Origin: Streptomyces spiramyceticus
Lineage (GTDB): Bacteria > Actinomycetota > Actinomycetes > Streptomycetales > Streptomycetaceae
DNA length: 64,000 bases
Assembly (NCBI RefSeq): GCF_028807635.1
Contig: NZ_JARBAX010000002.1
Coordinates: 1,178,001-1,242,000 of the forward strand
Direction of reading: 5' to 3'
Shown piece by piece: positions 32,063-43,409 of this stretch. Position numbers and translations under genes: made by a program. The notes below the pieces were generated by a model. That model did not search any database, had not been told where the DNA came from, and was given only the letters and a program-made list of their open reading frames with translations. The first letter of the stretch is position 1. The number at the start of each line of letters is the position of its first letter.

Positions 32063-35000
32063 ATGGCGAACGAAGAGAAGCTGCGCGCCTACCTCAAGCG
32101 CGTGACGGGCGAGCTGCACCGGGCCACCGAGCAGCTGCGCACCCTGGACGAGCGGGCCCACGAGCCGATCGCGATCGTCGGGGCGGCCTGCCGGCTGCCC
32201 GGCGGCGTCCGCAGCCCGGACGAACTGTGGGACCTGCTGCTCGCCGGGACCGACGCCGTCAGCCTGGCCCCGGCCGACCGCGGCTGGGACGTGGAGGCGA
32301 TGTACTCGCCCGACCCCGACACGCCCGGCACCACGTACTGCCGCGAGGGGGGCTTCGTGCAGGGGGCCGACCGGTTCGACCCCGGCCTCTTCGGGATCTC
32401 CCCCAACGAGGCGCTCACCATGGATCCCCAGCAGCGGCTGCTGCTGGAGACGTCCTGGGAGGCACTGGAGCGGGCCGGCCTCGACCCCCAGTCCCTGGCC
32501 GGCAGCCGCACCGGCGTGTTCGCCGGGGCGTGGGAGAGCGGCTACCAGAAGGGCGTCGAGGGGCTCGAAGCCGAGCTGGAGGCCCAGCTCCTGGCCGGAA
32601 TCGTCAGCTTCACCGCGGGCCGGGTCGCCTACGCCCTGGGCCTGGAGGGCCCGGCGCTGACGATCGACACGGCCTGCTCCTCGTCGCTGGTGGCACTGCA
32701 CCTGGCAGTGCAGTCGCTGCGCCGGGGCGAGTGCGACCTCGCACTGGCCGGCGGCGCCACGGTCATCGCCGACTTCGCCCTCTTCACTCAGTTCTCCCGG
32801 CAGCGCGGGCTCGCCCCCGACGGCCGCTGCAAGGCCTTCGCGGAGGCGGCCGACGGCTTCGGCCCCGCCGAGGGAGCCGGAATGCTGCTGGTGGAGCGGC
32901 TGTCGGAGGCTCAGAAGAAGGGCCACCCGGTACTGGCGGTGGTGCGGGGCAGCGCCGTCAACCAGGACGGCGCCAGCAACGGCCTGACCGCGCCCAGCGG
33001 TCCGGCCCAGCAGAAGGTGATCCGCGACGCGTTGGCCGATGCCGGGCTGACTCCCGCCGACGTGGACGCGGTCGAGGCGCACGGCACGGGCACACCGCTG
33101 GGCGATCCGATCGAAGCCAGTGCGCTGATGGCCACCTACGGGCGCGAACGGGCGGGCGACCCGCTGTGGTTGGGGTCGCTGAAGTCCAACATCGGGCACA
33201 CGCAGGCCGCCGCCGGTGTGGCTGGTGTCATCAAGATGGTGGAGGCGATGCGGCACGGCACGCTGCCCCGCACCCTGCACGCCACCACCGCCTCGTCCAA
33301 GATCGAATGGGGTGCGGGAGCCGTGGAGCTGCTCGCGGAGGCCAGGCCCTGGCCGCAGCGGGCCGACGGCCCGCGCCGGGCCGCGATCTCCTCGTTCGGC
33401 ATCAGCGGCACCAACGCCCACATCGTTGTCGAGGAGGCGCCGACCGCCCGGGCCGAACCCGAGGAACCCGAGGAGCCGCCCGTCTCCCCCACCACCGTCC
33501 TCCCGCTGTCGGCCGCCGGTGCGCAACCCCTGCGCGAGCAGGCCCGCAGGCTCGCCGCACACCTGGCCGACCACGAGGAGATCACCGCCGCCGACGCCGC
33601 CTACTCCGCCGCCACCACTCGTGCCGCACTCTCGAACCGGGCCTCGGTCCTCGCCGACGACCGGGAGTCGCTGATCGCCCGGCTGACCGCGCTGGCGGAG
33701 GGCAGGAGGGACGTCGACGTCGCCGTCGGCGAGGCGGGCAGCGGCCGGCCCCCCGTCTTCGTCTTCCCGGGGCAGGGCTCCCAGTGGACCGGCATGGGCG
33801 CCGAACTGCTGGAGTCGGCCCCGGCCTTCCGCGTCAAGGCCGAGGAGTGCGCGCGGGCGCTCGCAGCACATCTCGACTGGTCGGTGCTCGACGTACTGCG
33901 CGGCGGCCCCGACGCCCCGCCGATCGACCGCGCGGACGTGGTCCAGCCGACGCTGTTCACCATGATGGTCTCCCTCGCGGCGCTGTGGGAGGCCCATGGC
34001 GTACGGCCCGCCGCCGTCGTCGGCCACTCCCAGGGAGAGGTCGCCGCCGCCTACGCGGCAGGCGCCCTGTCCCTCGACGACGCGGCCCGGGTGATCGCCG
34101 AGCGCAGCAGGTTGTGGGGGCGACTGGCCGGAAACGGCGGCATGGTCTCCGTGATGGCCCCGGCCGACCGGGTCCGCGAGCTGCTGGAGCCCTGGGCGGA
34201 GCGGATCTCTGTCGCCGCGGTCAACGGCCCCGCCTCGGTCACCGTGGCCGGTGACGCGCAGGCGCTGGAGGAGTTCGGCGTCCGGTTGTCCGCCGACGGG
34301 GTACTGCGCTGGCCCCTCGCCGGCGTCGACTTCGCCGGCCACTCGCCGCAGGTGGAGCAGTTCCGCACCGAGCTCCTCGGCACGCTCGCCGACGTCCGGC
34401 CGACCGCCGCCCGGCTGCCGTTCTTCTCCACCGTGACCGCCGGAGCACACGACCCTGAGGGTCTGGACGCCGCGTACTGGTACCGGAACACGCGCGAACC
34501 GGTGGAGTTCGAGTCCACCCTGCGGGCGCTGCTGCGCCAGGGCCACCGCACCTTCGTCGAGATGGGCCCGCACCCCCTGCTGGGCTCCTCGATCGACGAG
34601 ATCGCCGAGGCCGAGGGCGTGCACGCCACCGCGCTGTCCACCCTCCACCGCGGCTCCGGCGGCCTGGACCGGTTCCGCGCCTCGGTGGGCGCCGCGTTCG
34701 CCCATGGAGTACGGGTCGACTGGAGCCCCCTCTTCGAAGGCGCCGGCGCCCGCCGTGTACCCCTGCCCACGTACGCCTTCCGGCGTGACCGGTTCTGGCT
34801 GCCGACCGCCGTCGGCCGGCGCACCGCCAAGGCCCCCGCCGACGAGTCCGCCGCCTGGCGCTACCGGGTCACCTGGACCGCCCTGGAGACCGGCGGTTCC
34901 GGTGCGCCGTCCGGGCGCTGGCTGCTGGTGGAGCTCCCCGGCGCTGCGCCGGACGAGGCCGACGCCGCGGCAACGGCACTCGGCACGGCCGGCGCGGTGG

Positions 35001-36811
35001 TGGAGCGTTGTCCGCTGGATCCGGCCGAGGTCGCGCGCGTCGCCCTCACCGAGCGGCTGGCCGAACTCGCCGCGGGCCCGCAGGGGTTGGCGGGCGTACT
35101 GGTGCTACCCGGCCGGGCAGCGGACGCCGCACCGGCCGATGCCTTCCCGCTCGACCCGGGCACGGCCGCCGTGCTGCTCGTGACCCAGGCCGTGACGGAC
35201 GGCGCACCGAAAGCCCGGGTCTGGGTGGCCACTCGGGGTGCGGTGGCGGTCGGGCCGGGTGAGGTGCCGTGTGCGATGGGTGCGCGTGTGTGGGGGCTTG
35301 GGCGGGTGGCGGCGTTGGAGGCGCCTGTGCAGTGGGGCGGTCTGGTGGATCTGCCGGCCGAGCCGGGCGGGCGTGACTGGCGGCGTCTGGCCGCTGTCGT
35401 CTCCGGCCGCGGCGGTGAGGACCAGGTGGCGATTCGCGGATCCGGGCTGTTCGGCCGCCGCATGCTGCCGGCTGCGCCTGGTGTGAGGCGGCGTTCGTGG
35501 CGGCCGCGGGGGTGTGTGTTGGTGACGGGTGGGTTGGGTGGTGTGGGTGGTCATGTGGCGCGGTGGTTGGCGCGTGGGGGTGCGGAGCATGTGGTGCTGG
35601 CGGGGCGGCGTGGTGGTGGGGCGCCGGGGGCGGTGGAGTTGGAGCGGGAGTTGGTGGGTTTGGGGGCGAAGGTGACGTTCGTTGCGTGTGATGTGGCGGA
35701 TCGTGCGTCGGTGGTGGGGTTGTTGGGTGTGGTGGAGGGGTTGGGGGTGCCGTTGTGTGGGGTGTTTCATGCGGCGGGTGTGGCTCAGGTGTCGGCGTTG
35801 GGTGAGGTGTCGTTGGCGGAGGCTGCGGGGGTGTTGGCGGGTAAGGCGGTGGGGGCTGAGTTGCTGGACGAGTTGACGGCGGGTGTGGATCTGGATGTGT
35901 TCGTGTTGTTCTCGTCGGGTGCGGCGGTGTGGGGGAGTGGGGGGCAGTCGGTGTATGCGGCGGCCAATGCGCATTTGGACGCGTTGGCGGAGCGGCGTCG
36001 TGCGCAGGGCCGTCCCGCCACCTCCGTCGCCTGGGGCCTGTGGGACGGCGGCGGCATGGGCGCGGGCGACGGCGTCAGGGACTTCTACACCGAGCGCGGA
36101 CTCGCCCCGATGCGACCGGAGTCGGGCATTGAGGCCCTGCACACGGCGCTGAACCAGGACGACACCTGTGTCACGGTCGCCGACATCGACTGGGAGCACT
36201 TCGTCACCGGGTTCACCGCCTTCCGGCCCAGCCCCCTGATCTCCGGCATCCCCCAGGTCCGCGCGCTGCGGGCGGCCCAGCCCACCGTCGGCGCGTCGGA
36301 CGATCTGCGCCGCCGCATCGACGCCGCACTCACCCCGCGCGAGCGCACGAAGGTGCTGGTCGACCTGGTCCGCACGGTGGCGGCAGAGGTCCTGGGCCAC
36401 GACGGGATCGGCCGTATCGGCCACGACGTCGCCTTCAAGGAACTCGGCTTCGACTCGCTGGCCGCGGTGCGGGTGCGCGGCCGGCTGGCCGAGGCGACCG
36501 GGCTCGTGCTGCCCGCGACGATCATCTTCGACCACCCCACCGTTGACCGGCTCGGCAACGCGCTGCTGGAGGAGCTGACCGGCGCGAGCGACCCCGAACG
36601 GGGCGGCGCGCCGGGCCCGGCCGGCACAGGCGGGAACGACGCGTCGCCACCCGCACCGGAGCCGGCTGCCCACGACGCCGAGATCGACGAGCTCGACGCG
36701 GATGCCCTCGTCCGGCTGGCGACGGGCGGCACCGGACCGGCCGACGGCGCGCCGGCGAACGACGGGTCCACCGAAGCGGGGACCACCCGCGGCGGAGCAC
36801 CAGAGCAGTAA
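32063..36811 (+). CDS. Modular type I PKS 3: module 5
   Basis: 1582 residues from ATG 32063 (AAGGGAAG upstream; [16 protein letters not shown] docking helix). Domains are KS (35-460, C205), AT (563-880, S656 in GHSQGE), KR (about 1149-1352, Y1298) and ACP (S1465), followed by a C-terminal docking tail. The AT specificity motif reads FAGH (757-760). That falls in the xAGH class known from ethylmalonyl and other large extenders, not YASH or HAFH. By analogy with the niddamycin/spiramycin line this position could take methoxymalonyl-ACP. The KR has no LDD motif and has a Trp in [10 protein letters not shown], so it is A-type. The KR DNA is nearly identical to that of PKS 4. The frame is open far upstream, but only as an overlap with PKS 2. 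Confidence 0.94.
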   Translation: MANEEKLRAYLKRVTGELHRATEQLRTLDERAHEPIAIVGAACRLPGGVRSPDELWDLLLAGTDAVSLAPADRGWDVEAMYSPDPDTPGTTYCREGGFVQGADRFDPGLFGISPNEALTMDPQQRLLLETSWEALERAGLDPQSLAGSRTGVFAGAWESGYQKGVEGLEAELEAQLLAGIVSFTAGRVAYALGLEGPALTIDTACSSSLVALHLAVQSLRRGECDLALAGGATVIADFALFTQFSRQRGLAPDGRCKAFAEAADGFGPAEGAGMLLVERLSEAQKKGHPVLAVVRGSAVNQDGASNGLTAPSGPAQQKVIRDALADAGLTPADVDAVEAHGTGTPLGDPIEASALMATYGRERAGDPLWLGSLKSNIGHTQAAAGVAGVIKMVEAMRHGTLPRTLHATTASSKIEWGAGAVELLAEARPWPQRADGPRRAAISSFGISGTNAHIVVEEAPTARAEPEEPEEPPVSPTTVLPLSAAGAQPLREQARRLAAHLADHEEITAADAAYSAATTRAALSNRASVLADDRESLIARLTALAEGRRDVDVAVGEAGSGRPPVFVFPGQGSQWTGMGAELLESAPAFRVKAEECARALAAHLDWSVLDVLRGGPDAPPIDRADVVQPTLFTMMVSLAALWEAHGVRPAAVVGHSQGEVAAAYAAGALSLDDAARVIAERSRLWGRLAGNGGMVSVMAPADRVRELLEPWAERISVAAVNGPASVTVAGDAQALEEFGVRLSADGVLRWPLAGVDFAGHSPQVEQFRTELLGTLADVRPTAARLPFFSTVTAGAHDPEGLDAAYWYRNTREPVEFESTLRALLRQGHRTFVEMGPHPLLGSSIDEIAEAEGVHATALSTLHRGSGGLDRFRASVGAAFAHGVRVDWSPLFEGAGARRVPLPTYAFRRDRFWLPTAVGRRTAKAPADESAAWRYRVTWTALETGGSGAPSGRWLLVELPGAAPDEADAAATALGTAGAVVERCPLDPAEVARVALTERLAELAAGPQGLAGVLVLPGRAADAAPADAFPLDPGTAAVLLVTQAVTDGAPKARVWVATRGAVAVGPGEVPCAMGARVWGLGRVAALEAPVQWGGLVDLPAEPGGRDWRRLAAVVSGRGGEDQVAIRGSGLFGRRMLPAAPGVRRRSWRPRGCVLVTGGLGGVGGHVARWLARGGAEHVVLAGRRGGGAPGAVELERELVGLGAKVTFVACDVADRASVVGLLGVVEGLGVPLCGVFHAAGVAQVSALGEVSLAEAAGVLAGKAVGAELLDELTAGVDLDVFVLFSSGAAVWGSGGQSVYAAANAHLDALAERRRAQGRPATSVAWGLWDGGGMGAGDGVRDFYTERGLAPMRPESGIEALHTALNQDDTCVTVADIDWEHFVTGFTAFRPSPLISGIPQVRALRAAQPTVGASDDLRRRIDAALTPRERTKVLVDLVRTVAAEVLGHDGIGRIGHDVAFKELGFDSLAAVRVRGRLAEATGLVLPATIIFDHPTVDRLGNALLEELTGASDPERGGAPGPAGTGGNDASPPAPEPAAHDAEIDELDADALVRLATGGTGPADGAPANDGSTEAGTTRGGAPEQ
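35228..36042 (+). repeat. KR repeat copy 1 (module 5 KR)
   Basis: About 815 bp covering the end of the KR structural subdomain and the catalytic KR. It is nearly identical to 40337-41152 in PKS 4 apart from a short divergent stretch around 35455-35490. It uses the GTG/TTG-rich codon style. Confidence 0.9.
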
Positions 36812-36923
36812 CCCCCCCGTACCGGTGTGTGCCGGCCGGTAGCGGCCCGTACCGGGTGCGTGCGGACCGGCAGTGCGCCGTACCACCGACGCCCCCCACA
36901 GCGAGCAGACGAGGAAGCCGAAG

Positions 36924-39900
36924 ATGTCACCGTCCATGGACGAAGTGCTGGGTGCGCTGCGCACCTCGGTCAAGGAGACCGAGCGGCTGCGTCGACACAA
37001 CCGAGAGCTCCTGGCCGCCGCGCACGAGCCCGTCGCGATCGTGGGCATGGCATGCCGCTACCCCGGCGGCGTGACCACCCCCGACGACCTGTGGGAGCTC
37101 GCCGCGGACGGCGTCGACGCGATCACCCGCTTCCCCGCCGACCGCGGCTGGGACGAAGCCGCCGTCTACTCGCCCGACCCCGACACGCCCGGCACTACCT
37201 ACTGCCGCGAGGGCGGCTTCCTCACCGGCGTCGGCGACTTCGACGCCGCCTTCTTCGGCGTCTCGCCGAACGAGGCGCTGGTGATGGACCCGCAGCAGCG
37301 ACTGCTGTTGGAGACGTCCTGGGAGGCGCTGGAGCGGGCCGGGGTCGTCCCCGCGTCGCTGCGCGGCAGCCGTACCGGTGTGTTCGTCGGAGCCGCACAC
37401 ACCGGATACGTCGCCGACACCGCGCGGGCGCCCGAGGGCACCGAGGGCTATCTGCTGACGGGCAACGCCGACGCGGTGATGTCGGGCCGTATCGCCTACA
37501 CCCTGGGCCTGGAGGGCCCGGCGCTGACGATCGAGACGGCCTGCTCGTCGTCGTTGGTGGCATTGCATCTGGCGGTGCAGTCGCTGCGGCGGGGCGAGTG
37601 CGATCTCGCGCTGGCCGGGGGCGTAGCGGTCATGCCCGACCCGACGGTGTTCGTGGAGTTCTCCCGGCAGCGTGGGCTGGCGTCGGACGGGCGGTGCAAG
37701 GCGTTTGCGGAGGGTGCGGACGGCACTGTGTGGGCCGAGGGTGTTGGTGTGTTGTTGGTGGAGCGGTTGTCGGATGCTCGTCGGTATGGGCATCGGGTGC
37801 TGGCGGTGGTGCGGGGGAGTGCGGTCAATCAGGATGGTGCGAGTAACGGTCTGACGGCGCCCAGTGGTCCGGCCCAGCGGAGGGTGATCCGTGAGGCGTT
37901 GGCTGATGCCGGGCTGGCGCCGGGGGATGTGGATGCGGTGGAGGCGCATGGCACGGGTACGGCGTTGGGGGATCCGATCGAGGCGGGTGCGTTGCTGGCG
38001 ACGTATGGGCGTGAGCGGGTGGGTGATCCGTTGTGGTTGGGGTCGTTGAAGTCGAACATCGGGCATGCTCAGGCCGCTGCGGGTGTGGGTGGTGTGATCA
38101 AGATGGTGGAGGCGATGCGGCATTCGTCGTTGCCTCGCACTCTTCATGTGGATGCTCCGTCGTCGAAGGTCGAGTGGGGTTCGGGGTCGGTGGAGTTGCT
38201 GACCGAGGCCCGGTCCTGGCCCCGGCGGGCGGGCCGGGTGCGTCGGGCGGCTGTCTCTGCCTTCGGCGTCAGTGGGACGAACGCCCATGTCGTCATCGAG
38301 GAACCTCCGAGTGAGGCCGACGGCAGCGACGGGCCCGCCCCTGACCCCCGCATCACGGCCGCGACCCCCCTTCCCTGGGTGATCTCCGCCCGCTCGGAGG
38401 AGGCACTGCGTGGCCAGGCCGACCGGCTCGCCGCCCTCGCCCGCCGGGGGCCCACGGAGGACACCGACGCCGATCTCACCACTGCCGTCGACCTCGGATA
38501 CTCCCTGGCCACCACCAGGGAAGCCCTGGAACACCGGGCGGTTGCGCTGGTGCACGACGCCCGGGCGGCCCGGGAGGACCTCGCCGCGCTGGCCGCCGGC
38601 CGGACGCCGGAGAACATGGTCACAGGCGTCGCGCGGCGCGGCCGCGGGATCGCCTTCCTCTGTTCCGGTCAGGGCGCCCAGCGGCTCGGCGCCGGTCAGG
38701 AGCTCCGCAGGAGGTTCCCCGTCTTCGCCGACGCCCTCGACGAGATCGCGGCGGAGTTCGACGCCCACCTCGAACGCCCTTTGCTGTCGGTGATGTTCGC
38801 CGAACCCTCCGCGCCGGACGCCACACTGCTCGACCGTACCGACTACACCCAGCCCGCCCTGTTCGCGGTCGAGACCGCACTGTTCCGGCTCTTCGAGAGC
38901 TGGGGCCTGGTGCCGGACGTCCTCGTGGGGCACTCGATCGGCGGCCTGGTGGCGGCTCACGCGGCGGGAGTGTTCTCGGCGGCCGACGCCGCCCGGCTGG
39001 TCGCGGCACGCGGCCGGCTGATGCGGGCCCTGCCCGAGGGCGGCGCGATGGCCGCCGTGCAGGCCACCGAGCGGGAGGTCGCCGCGCTGGAGCCCGTCGT
39101 CGCCGGTGGCGCGGTCATCGCTGCGGTCAACGGACCGCAGGCCCTCGTGCTTTCCGGGGACGAAGCGGCCGTACTGGCGGCGGCCGGTGAACTGGCCGCC
39201 CGGGGCCGCCGTACCAAGCGCCTGCGGGTGAGCCACGCCTTCCACTCGCCGCGCATGGACGCCATGCTCGCCGACTTCCGCGTGATCGCCGAAACGGTCG
39301 ACTACCACGCTCCCCGGCTGCCGGTCGTCTCCGAAGTGACCGGCGAACTCGCCACCGCCGCCCAGCTGAGGGACCCTGGCTACTGGACCCGCCAGGTGCG
39401 GGAGCCGGTGCGTTTCGCCGACGCAGTGCGCACCGCGCGGGCCCGTGACGCCACGACCTTCATCGAGCTCGGCCCCGACGCAGTCCTCTCCGGCATGGCG
39501 GAGGAGTCACTGGCCGACGAGGCCGACACCGTGTTCGCCCCCGCGCTGCGCCGCGGGCGACCGGAGGGCGACACCGCGCTCCGGGCCGCTGCGAGGGCGT
39601 TCGTTCGCGGCGCGGACCTCGACTGGTCCGCGCTCTACAGCGGTACGGGCGCACGCCGGACCGACCTGCCCACCTACGCCTTCCAGCACAGCCGCTACTG
39701 GCTCGCCCCCACCGCCGCCTCGCCCACGGTCGCCCCCGCGACCTCCGCCCCCTCCGCAGGGCCCGTCGCGGAAGCAGAGCAGGACGACGCCCTGTGGGCC
39801 GCGGTGCACGCGGGCGACGCTGCCTCGGCCGCGGCGCGACTGGGCGCCGACGGTGCGGGAATCGAAAGCCAACTGCAGGCCGTCCTACCGCACTTAGCCG

Positions 39901-42596
39901 CCTGGCACGACCGGCGCCGCACGACCGCGCAGACCGCAGGGCTGCGCTACCGCGTCGCCTGGCAGGCGATCGCCCCAGACGCTGTCAGGTTCAGCCCCTC
40001 GGATCGCTGGCTGATGGTCGAGCATGGGCAGTGCACGGACTCCGCGGACGCCGCGGAGCGGGCGCTGCGCGCGGCCGGCGCGGAAGTGATCCGCCTGGTG
40101 CGGCCGCTCGGGCAGGCCGCCGGAGCGCCGCGGACGGACGCACTGGACCGGGACGCCCTGGCTGCTCGGCTGGCCGAACTCGCGCGGAGCCCGGAGAGCT
40201 TGGCCGGCGTGCTGCTGCTCCCCGACACGGGCGGAGCCACGCTCGCCGGGCACCCGGGGCTGGACGAGGGGACGACGGCGGTGCTGCTGATGGTGCAGGC
40301 GATGGCGGATGCCGCGGTGGAGACACCGCTGTGGGTGGCCACTCGGGGTGCGGTGGCGGTCGGGCCGGGTGAGGTGCCGTGTGCGATGGGTGCGCGTGTG
40401 TGGGGGCTTGGGCGGGTGGCGGCGTTGGAGGCGCCTGTGCAGTGGGGCGGTCTGGTGGATCTGCCGGCCGAGCCGGGCGGGCGTGACTGGCGGCGTCTGG
40501 CCGCTGTCGTCTCCGGCCGCGGCGGTGAGGACCAGGTGGCGATTCGCGGGTCGGGGTTGTTCGGCCGCCGCCTGCTGCCTGCCGCTGTGCCCTCGGCCTC
40601 GAGGTCGTGGCGGCCGCGGGGGTGTGTGTTGGTGACGGGTGGGTTGGGTGGTGTGGGTGGTCATGTGGCGCGGTGGTTGGCGCGTGGGGGTGCGGAGCAT
40701 GTGGTGCTGGCGGGTCGGCGTGGTGGTGGGGCGCCGGGGGCGGTGGAGTTGGAGCGGGAGTTGGTGGGGTTGGGGGCGAAGGTGACGTTCGTTGCGTGTG
40801 ATGTGGCGGATCGTGCGTCGGTGGTGGGGTTGTTGGGTGTGGTGGAGGGGTTGGGGGTGCCGTTGTGTGGGGTGTTTCATGCGGCGGGTGTGGCTCAGGT
40901 GTCGGCGTTGGGTGAGGTGTCGTTGGCGGAGGCTGCGGGGGTGTTGGCGGGTAAGGCGGTGGGGGCTGAGTTGCTGGACGAGTTGACGGCGGGTGTGGAT
41001 CTGGATGTGTTCGTGTTGTTCTCGTCGGGTGCGGCGGTGTGGGGGAGTGGGGGGCAGTCGGTGTATGCGGCGGCCAATGCGCATTTGGACGCGTTGGCGG
41101 AGCGGCGTCGTGCGCAGGGCCGTCCCGCCACCTCCGTCGCCTGGGGCGTCTGGGACGGCGGCGGCATGGGCGAGATGGCCCCCGAGGGATACCTCGCCCG
41201 CCATGGCCTTGTTCCCCTCCGCCCGGAGACGGCGCTCACCGCCCTGCACCAGGCCGTCGACAGCGGCGACGCCACGGTGACCGTGGCCGACCTCGACTGG
41301 GAACGGTTCGCCCCCGGCTTCACCGCCTTCCGCCCCAGCCCCCTGATCTCCGGCATCCCCGTCGCCCGTACGGCGCTCGCCGCCGCCGGGCAGCCCGCCG
41401 ACGACACCCCCACCGCACCCGACCTCGTACGGGCGCGGCCCGAGGACCGGCCGCGGCTCGCCCTGGAACTGGTGCTCCGCCACATCGCAGCGGTCCTCGG
41501 CCACACCGAGGAGAACCGGGGCGACGCACAGGCCCCCTTCCGGGACATCGGCTTCGACTCGCTGGCCGCGGTGCGGCTGCGCGGCCGACTGGCCGAGGAC
41601 ACCGGGCTCGACCTGCCCAGCACCCTCGTCTTCGACCACGAGGATCCCACCGCACTGGCACACCACCTGGCCGGCCTCGCTGACGCCGGGGCCACCGGCC
41701 GTCACGAGAGCGCCGTACCGGCCGAGAGCGGGCTGCTCGCCTCCTTCCGCGCCGCCGTCGAACAGAGCAGGTCGGGCGAGGCCGTGGAGCTGATGGCCTC
41801 CCTGGCCGCGTTCCGGCCCGCCTACTCCCGGGAACAGCCCGGCTCCGCCCGCCCCGCGCCGGTGCTCCTCGCGACCGGCCCGACGACGCACCCCACGCTG
41901 TACTGCTGCGCCGGCACCGCGGTCGGCTCCGGCCCCGGCGAGTACGTCCCCTTCGCCGAAGGGCTGCGCGACAGCCGGGAGACGGTCGTTCTCCCCCTGT
42001 CCGGTTTCGGCGGCCCCGCGGAGCCGCTGCCCGCATCCCTCGACGCCCTGCTCGACGTCCAGGCCGACGTCCTCCTGGAGCACGCCGCGGGCAAGCCGTT
42101 CGCGCTCGCCGGTCACTCCGCCGGCGCGAACGTCGCCCATGCCCTGGCCGCCCGCCTGGAGGAGCGCGGCACCGGCCCCACGGCCGTCGTGCTGATGGAC
42201 GTCTACCGTCCCGAGGACCCCGGCGCGATGGGCGTGTGGCGCGACGACCTGCTCAGCCGGGCCCTCGAACGCAGCACCGTCCCCCTGGAGGACCACCGGC
42301 TCACCGCCATGGCCGGCTACCACCGGCTGCTGCTCGGCGCCCGGCTCACCGCCCTGAACGCCCCCGTCCTGCTCGTCCGGGCGTCCGAACCCCTGCGCGA
42401 GTGGCCCGTCGGCGAGGCACAGGGCGACTGGCGCTCCCGGGTCCCGTTCGCCCGGACCGTCGCCGACGTGCCCGGCAACCACTTCACCATGCTCACCGAA
42501 CACGCGCGGCACACCGCGTCCGTGGTGCACGACTGGCTGGAGGCCGTCCCGCACCCGGCCGGGCCGCCCGCCCTGCTCACCGGAGGAGAACACTGA
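36924..42596 (+). CDS. Modular type I PKS 4: module 6 with thioesterase
   Basis: 1890 residues from ATG 36924 (GAGG upstream; [20 protein letters not shown] docking helix). Domains are KS (36-460, C207 in IETACSSS), malonyl AT (573-900, S671 in GHSIGG, HAFH 771-774), A-type KR (1232-1436, Y1381), ACP (S1546) and type I thioesterase (about 1640-1885: S1732 in GHSAGA, D1759, H1853). The TE releases and cyclises the chain. PikAIV has no KR in its last module, so this architecture resembles the last niddamycin/tylosin modules. Leu991, in the AT-KR linker, is encoded by TTA (39894), giving bldA tRNA control over the finishing module. The methyltransferase gene starts inside the stop codon (TGATG). 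Confidence 0.95.
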   Translation: MSPSMDEVLGALRTSVKETERLRRHNRELLAAAHEPVAIVGMACRYPGGVTTPDDLWELAADGVDAITRFPADRGWDEAAVYSPDPDTPGTTYCREGGFLTGVGDFDAAFFGVSPNEALVMDPQQRLLLETSWEALERAGVVPASLRGSRTGVFVGAAHTGYVADTARAPEGTEGYLLTGNADAVMSGRIAYTLGLEGPALTIETACSSSLVALHLAVQSLRRGECDLALAGGVAVMPDPTVFVEFSRQRGLASDGRCKAFAEGADGTVWAEGVGVLLVERLSDARRYGHRVLAVVRGSAVNQDGASNGLTAPSGPAQRRVIREALADAGLAPGDVDAVEAHGTGTALGDPIEAGALLATYGRERVGDPLWLGSLKSNIGHAQAAAGVGGVIKMVEAMRHSSLPRTLHVDAPSSKVEWGSGSVELLTEARSWPRRAGRVRRAAVSAFGVSGTNAHVVIEEPPSEADGSDGPAPDPRITAATPLPWVISARSEEALRGQADRLAALARRGPTEDTDADLTTAVDLGYSLATTREALEHRAVALVHDARAAREDLAALAAGRTPENMVTGVARRGRGIAFLCSGQGAQRLGAGQELRRRFPVFADALDEIAAEFDAHLERPLLSVMFAEPSAPDATLLDRTDYTQPALFAVETALFRLFESWGLVPDVLVGHSIGGLVAAHAAGVFSAADAARLVAARGRLMRALPEGGAMAAVQATEREVAALEPVVAGGAVIAAVNGPQALVLSGDEAAVLAAAGELAARGRRTKRLRVSHAFHSPRMDAMLADFRVIAETVDYHAPRLPVVSEVTGELATAAQLRDPGYWTRQVREPVRFADAVRTARARDATTFIELGPDAVLSGMAEESLADEADTVFAPALRRGRPEGDTALRAAARAFVRGADLDWSALYSGTGARRTDLPTYAFQHSRYWLAPTAASPTVAPATSAPSAGPVAEAEQDDALWAAVHAGDAASAAARLGADGAGIESQLQAVLPHLAAWHDRRRTTAQTAGLRYRVAWQAIAPDAVRFSPSDRWLMVEHGQCTDSADAAERALRAAGAEVIRLVRPLGQAAGAPRTDALDRDALAARLAELARSPESLAGVLLLPDTGGATLAGHPGLDEGTTAVLLMVQAMADAAVETPLWVATRGAVAVGPGEVPCAMGARVWGLGRVAALEAPVQWGGLVDLPAEPGGRDWRRLAAVVSGRGGEDQVAIRGSGLFGRRLLPAAVPSASRSWRPRGCVLVTGGLGGVGGHVARWLARGGAEHVVLAGRRGGGAPGAVELERELVGLGAKVTFVACDVADRASVVGLLGVVEGLGVPLCGVFHAAGVAQVSALGEVSLAEAAGVLAGKAVGAELLDELTAGVDLDVFVLFSSGAAVWGSGGQSVYAAANAHLDALAERRRAQGRPATSVAWGVWDGGGMGEMAPEGYLARHGLVPLRPETALTALHQAVDSGDATVTVADLDWERFAPGFTAFRPSPLISGIPVARTALAAAGQPADDTPTAPDLVRARPEDRPRLALELVLRHIAAVLGHTEENRGDAQAPFRDIGFDSLAAVRLRGRLAEDTGLDLPSTLVFDHEDPTALAHHLAGLADAGATGRHESAVPAESGLLASFRAAVEQSRSGEAVELMASLAAFRPAYSREQPGSARPAPVLLATGPTTHPTLYCCAGTAVGSGPGEYVPFAEGLRDSRETVVLPLSGFGGPAEPLPASLDALLDVQADVLLEHAAGKPFALAGHSAGANVAHALAARLEERGTGPTAVVLMDVYRPEDPGAMGVWRDDLLSRALERSTVPLEDHRLTAMAGYHRLLLGARLTALNAPVLLVRASEPLREWPVGEAQGDWRSRVPFARTVADVPGNHFTMLTEHARHTASVVHDWLEAVPHPAGPPALLTGGEH
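37661..38300 (+). repeat. KS repeat copy 3 (module 6 KS, C-terminal half)
   Basis: From about 37661 this half of the KS is nearly identical to 15280-15925 in module 2, including the GTG/TTG codon style. The N-terminal half of the same KS is unrelated in codon style, so a recombination edge lies near 37660. Confidence 0.8.
39894..39896 (+). promoter_or_regulatory. In-frame TTA codon in PKS 4
   Basis: Leu991 (PHLAAWH context) is encoded by TTA. In Streptomyces the bldA tRNA that reads it appears late, so completion of the macrolactone may be developmentally gated. It is the only TTA I found in frame in the four PKS genes on a read-through by eye. Confidence 0.85.
40337..41152 (+). repeat. KR repeat copy 2 (module 6 KR)
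   Basis: Second copy of the module 5 KR segment. Identity ends sharply after [12 protein letters not shown], where the two genes return to independent, C-ending codon use. Confidence 0.9.
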
Positions 42597-43309
42597 TGTA
42601 CGCCAACGACATCGCGGCCGTCTACGACCTGGTCCACGAGGGGAAGGGCAAGGACTACCGGCAGGAGGCCGAGGAGATCGCCGCACTGGTGCGCGTCCAC
42701 CGCCCGGACACCCGGTCACTGCTCGACGTCGCCTGCGGCACCGGCCAGCACCTGCGCCACCTCGACGGCCTCTTCGACCACGTCGAGGGCCTGGAGCTCT
42801 CCCACGACATGCTGGCCCTCGCGACCGACCGCAACCCCGGCGTCACCTTCCACGAAGGAGACATGCGCTCGTTCGCCCTGGGCCGCCGGTTCGACGCGGT
42901 GATCTGCATGTTCAGCTCCATAGGCCACCTGCGGACCACGGACGAACTCGACAGCACGCTGCGGTCCTTCACCGACCACCTCGAACCGGGCGGCGTCATC
43001 GTCGTCGAACCCTGGTGGTTCCCCAGCTCCTTCACCCCCGGCTACGTCGGCGCCAGCGTCACCGAGGCGGGCGAGCGCACCATCTGCCGGGTCTCGCATT
43101 CTGTGCGGGAGGGGAACGCCACCCGCATCGAGGTGCACTACCTCGTCGCCGAGCCCGGCGGCGGCATCCGTCACCTCACCGAGGACCACGCCATCACCCT
43201 GTTCCCGCGCGCCGACTACGAAGCCGCCTTCGAGCGCGCCGGCTGCGACGTGGTCTACCAGGAGGGCGGCCCCTCCGGCCGCGGACTGTTCATCGGCACC
43301 CGCCGCTGA
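42596..43309 (+). CDS. tylM1: TDP-3-amino-hexose N,N-dimethyltransferase
   Basis: This 237-residue SAM-dependent enzyme methylates the 3-amino group twice to complete TDP-mycaminose. The SAM motif LLDVACGTGQHL is near residue 42; ELSHDML, SMFSSIGHL-like and VVEPWWFP blocks and the GGPSGRGLFIG end closely resemble TylM1 and DesVI. The ATG shares a base with the PKS 4 stop, so it is translationally coupled to the PKS. The family also dimethylates desosamine; mycaminose is preferred because of the ketoisomerase on the left arm. Confidence 0.94.
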   Translation: MYANDIAAVYDLVHEGKGKDYRQEAEEIAALVRVHRPDTRSLLDVACGTGQHLRHLDGLFDHVEGLELSHDMLALATDRNPGVTFHEGDMRSFALGRRFDAVICMFSSIGHLRTTDELDSTLRSFTDHLEPGGVIVVEPWWFPSSFTPGYVGASVTEAGERTICRVSHSVREGNATRIEVHYLVAEPGGGIRHLTEDHAITLFPRADYEAAFERAGCDVVYQEGGPSGRGLFIGTRR

Positions 43310-43409
43310 AGCTGCCCGCCGCCGAGGCGGACCTCCCCGTGGCGACACGCCTTCGCCACCCCCTTCGTACCGTCCGACTTCGTGCCATCCGAGATGACGA
43401 GAGGAAGCC

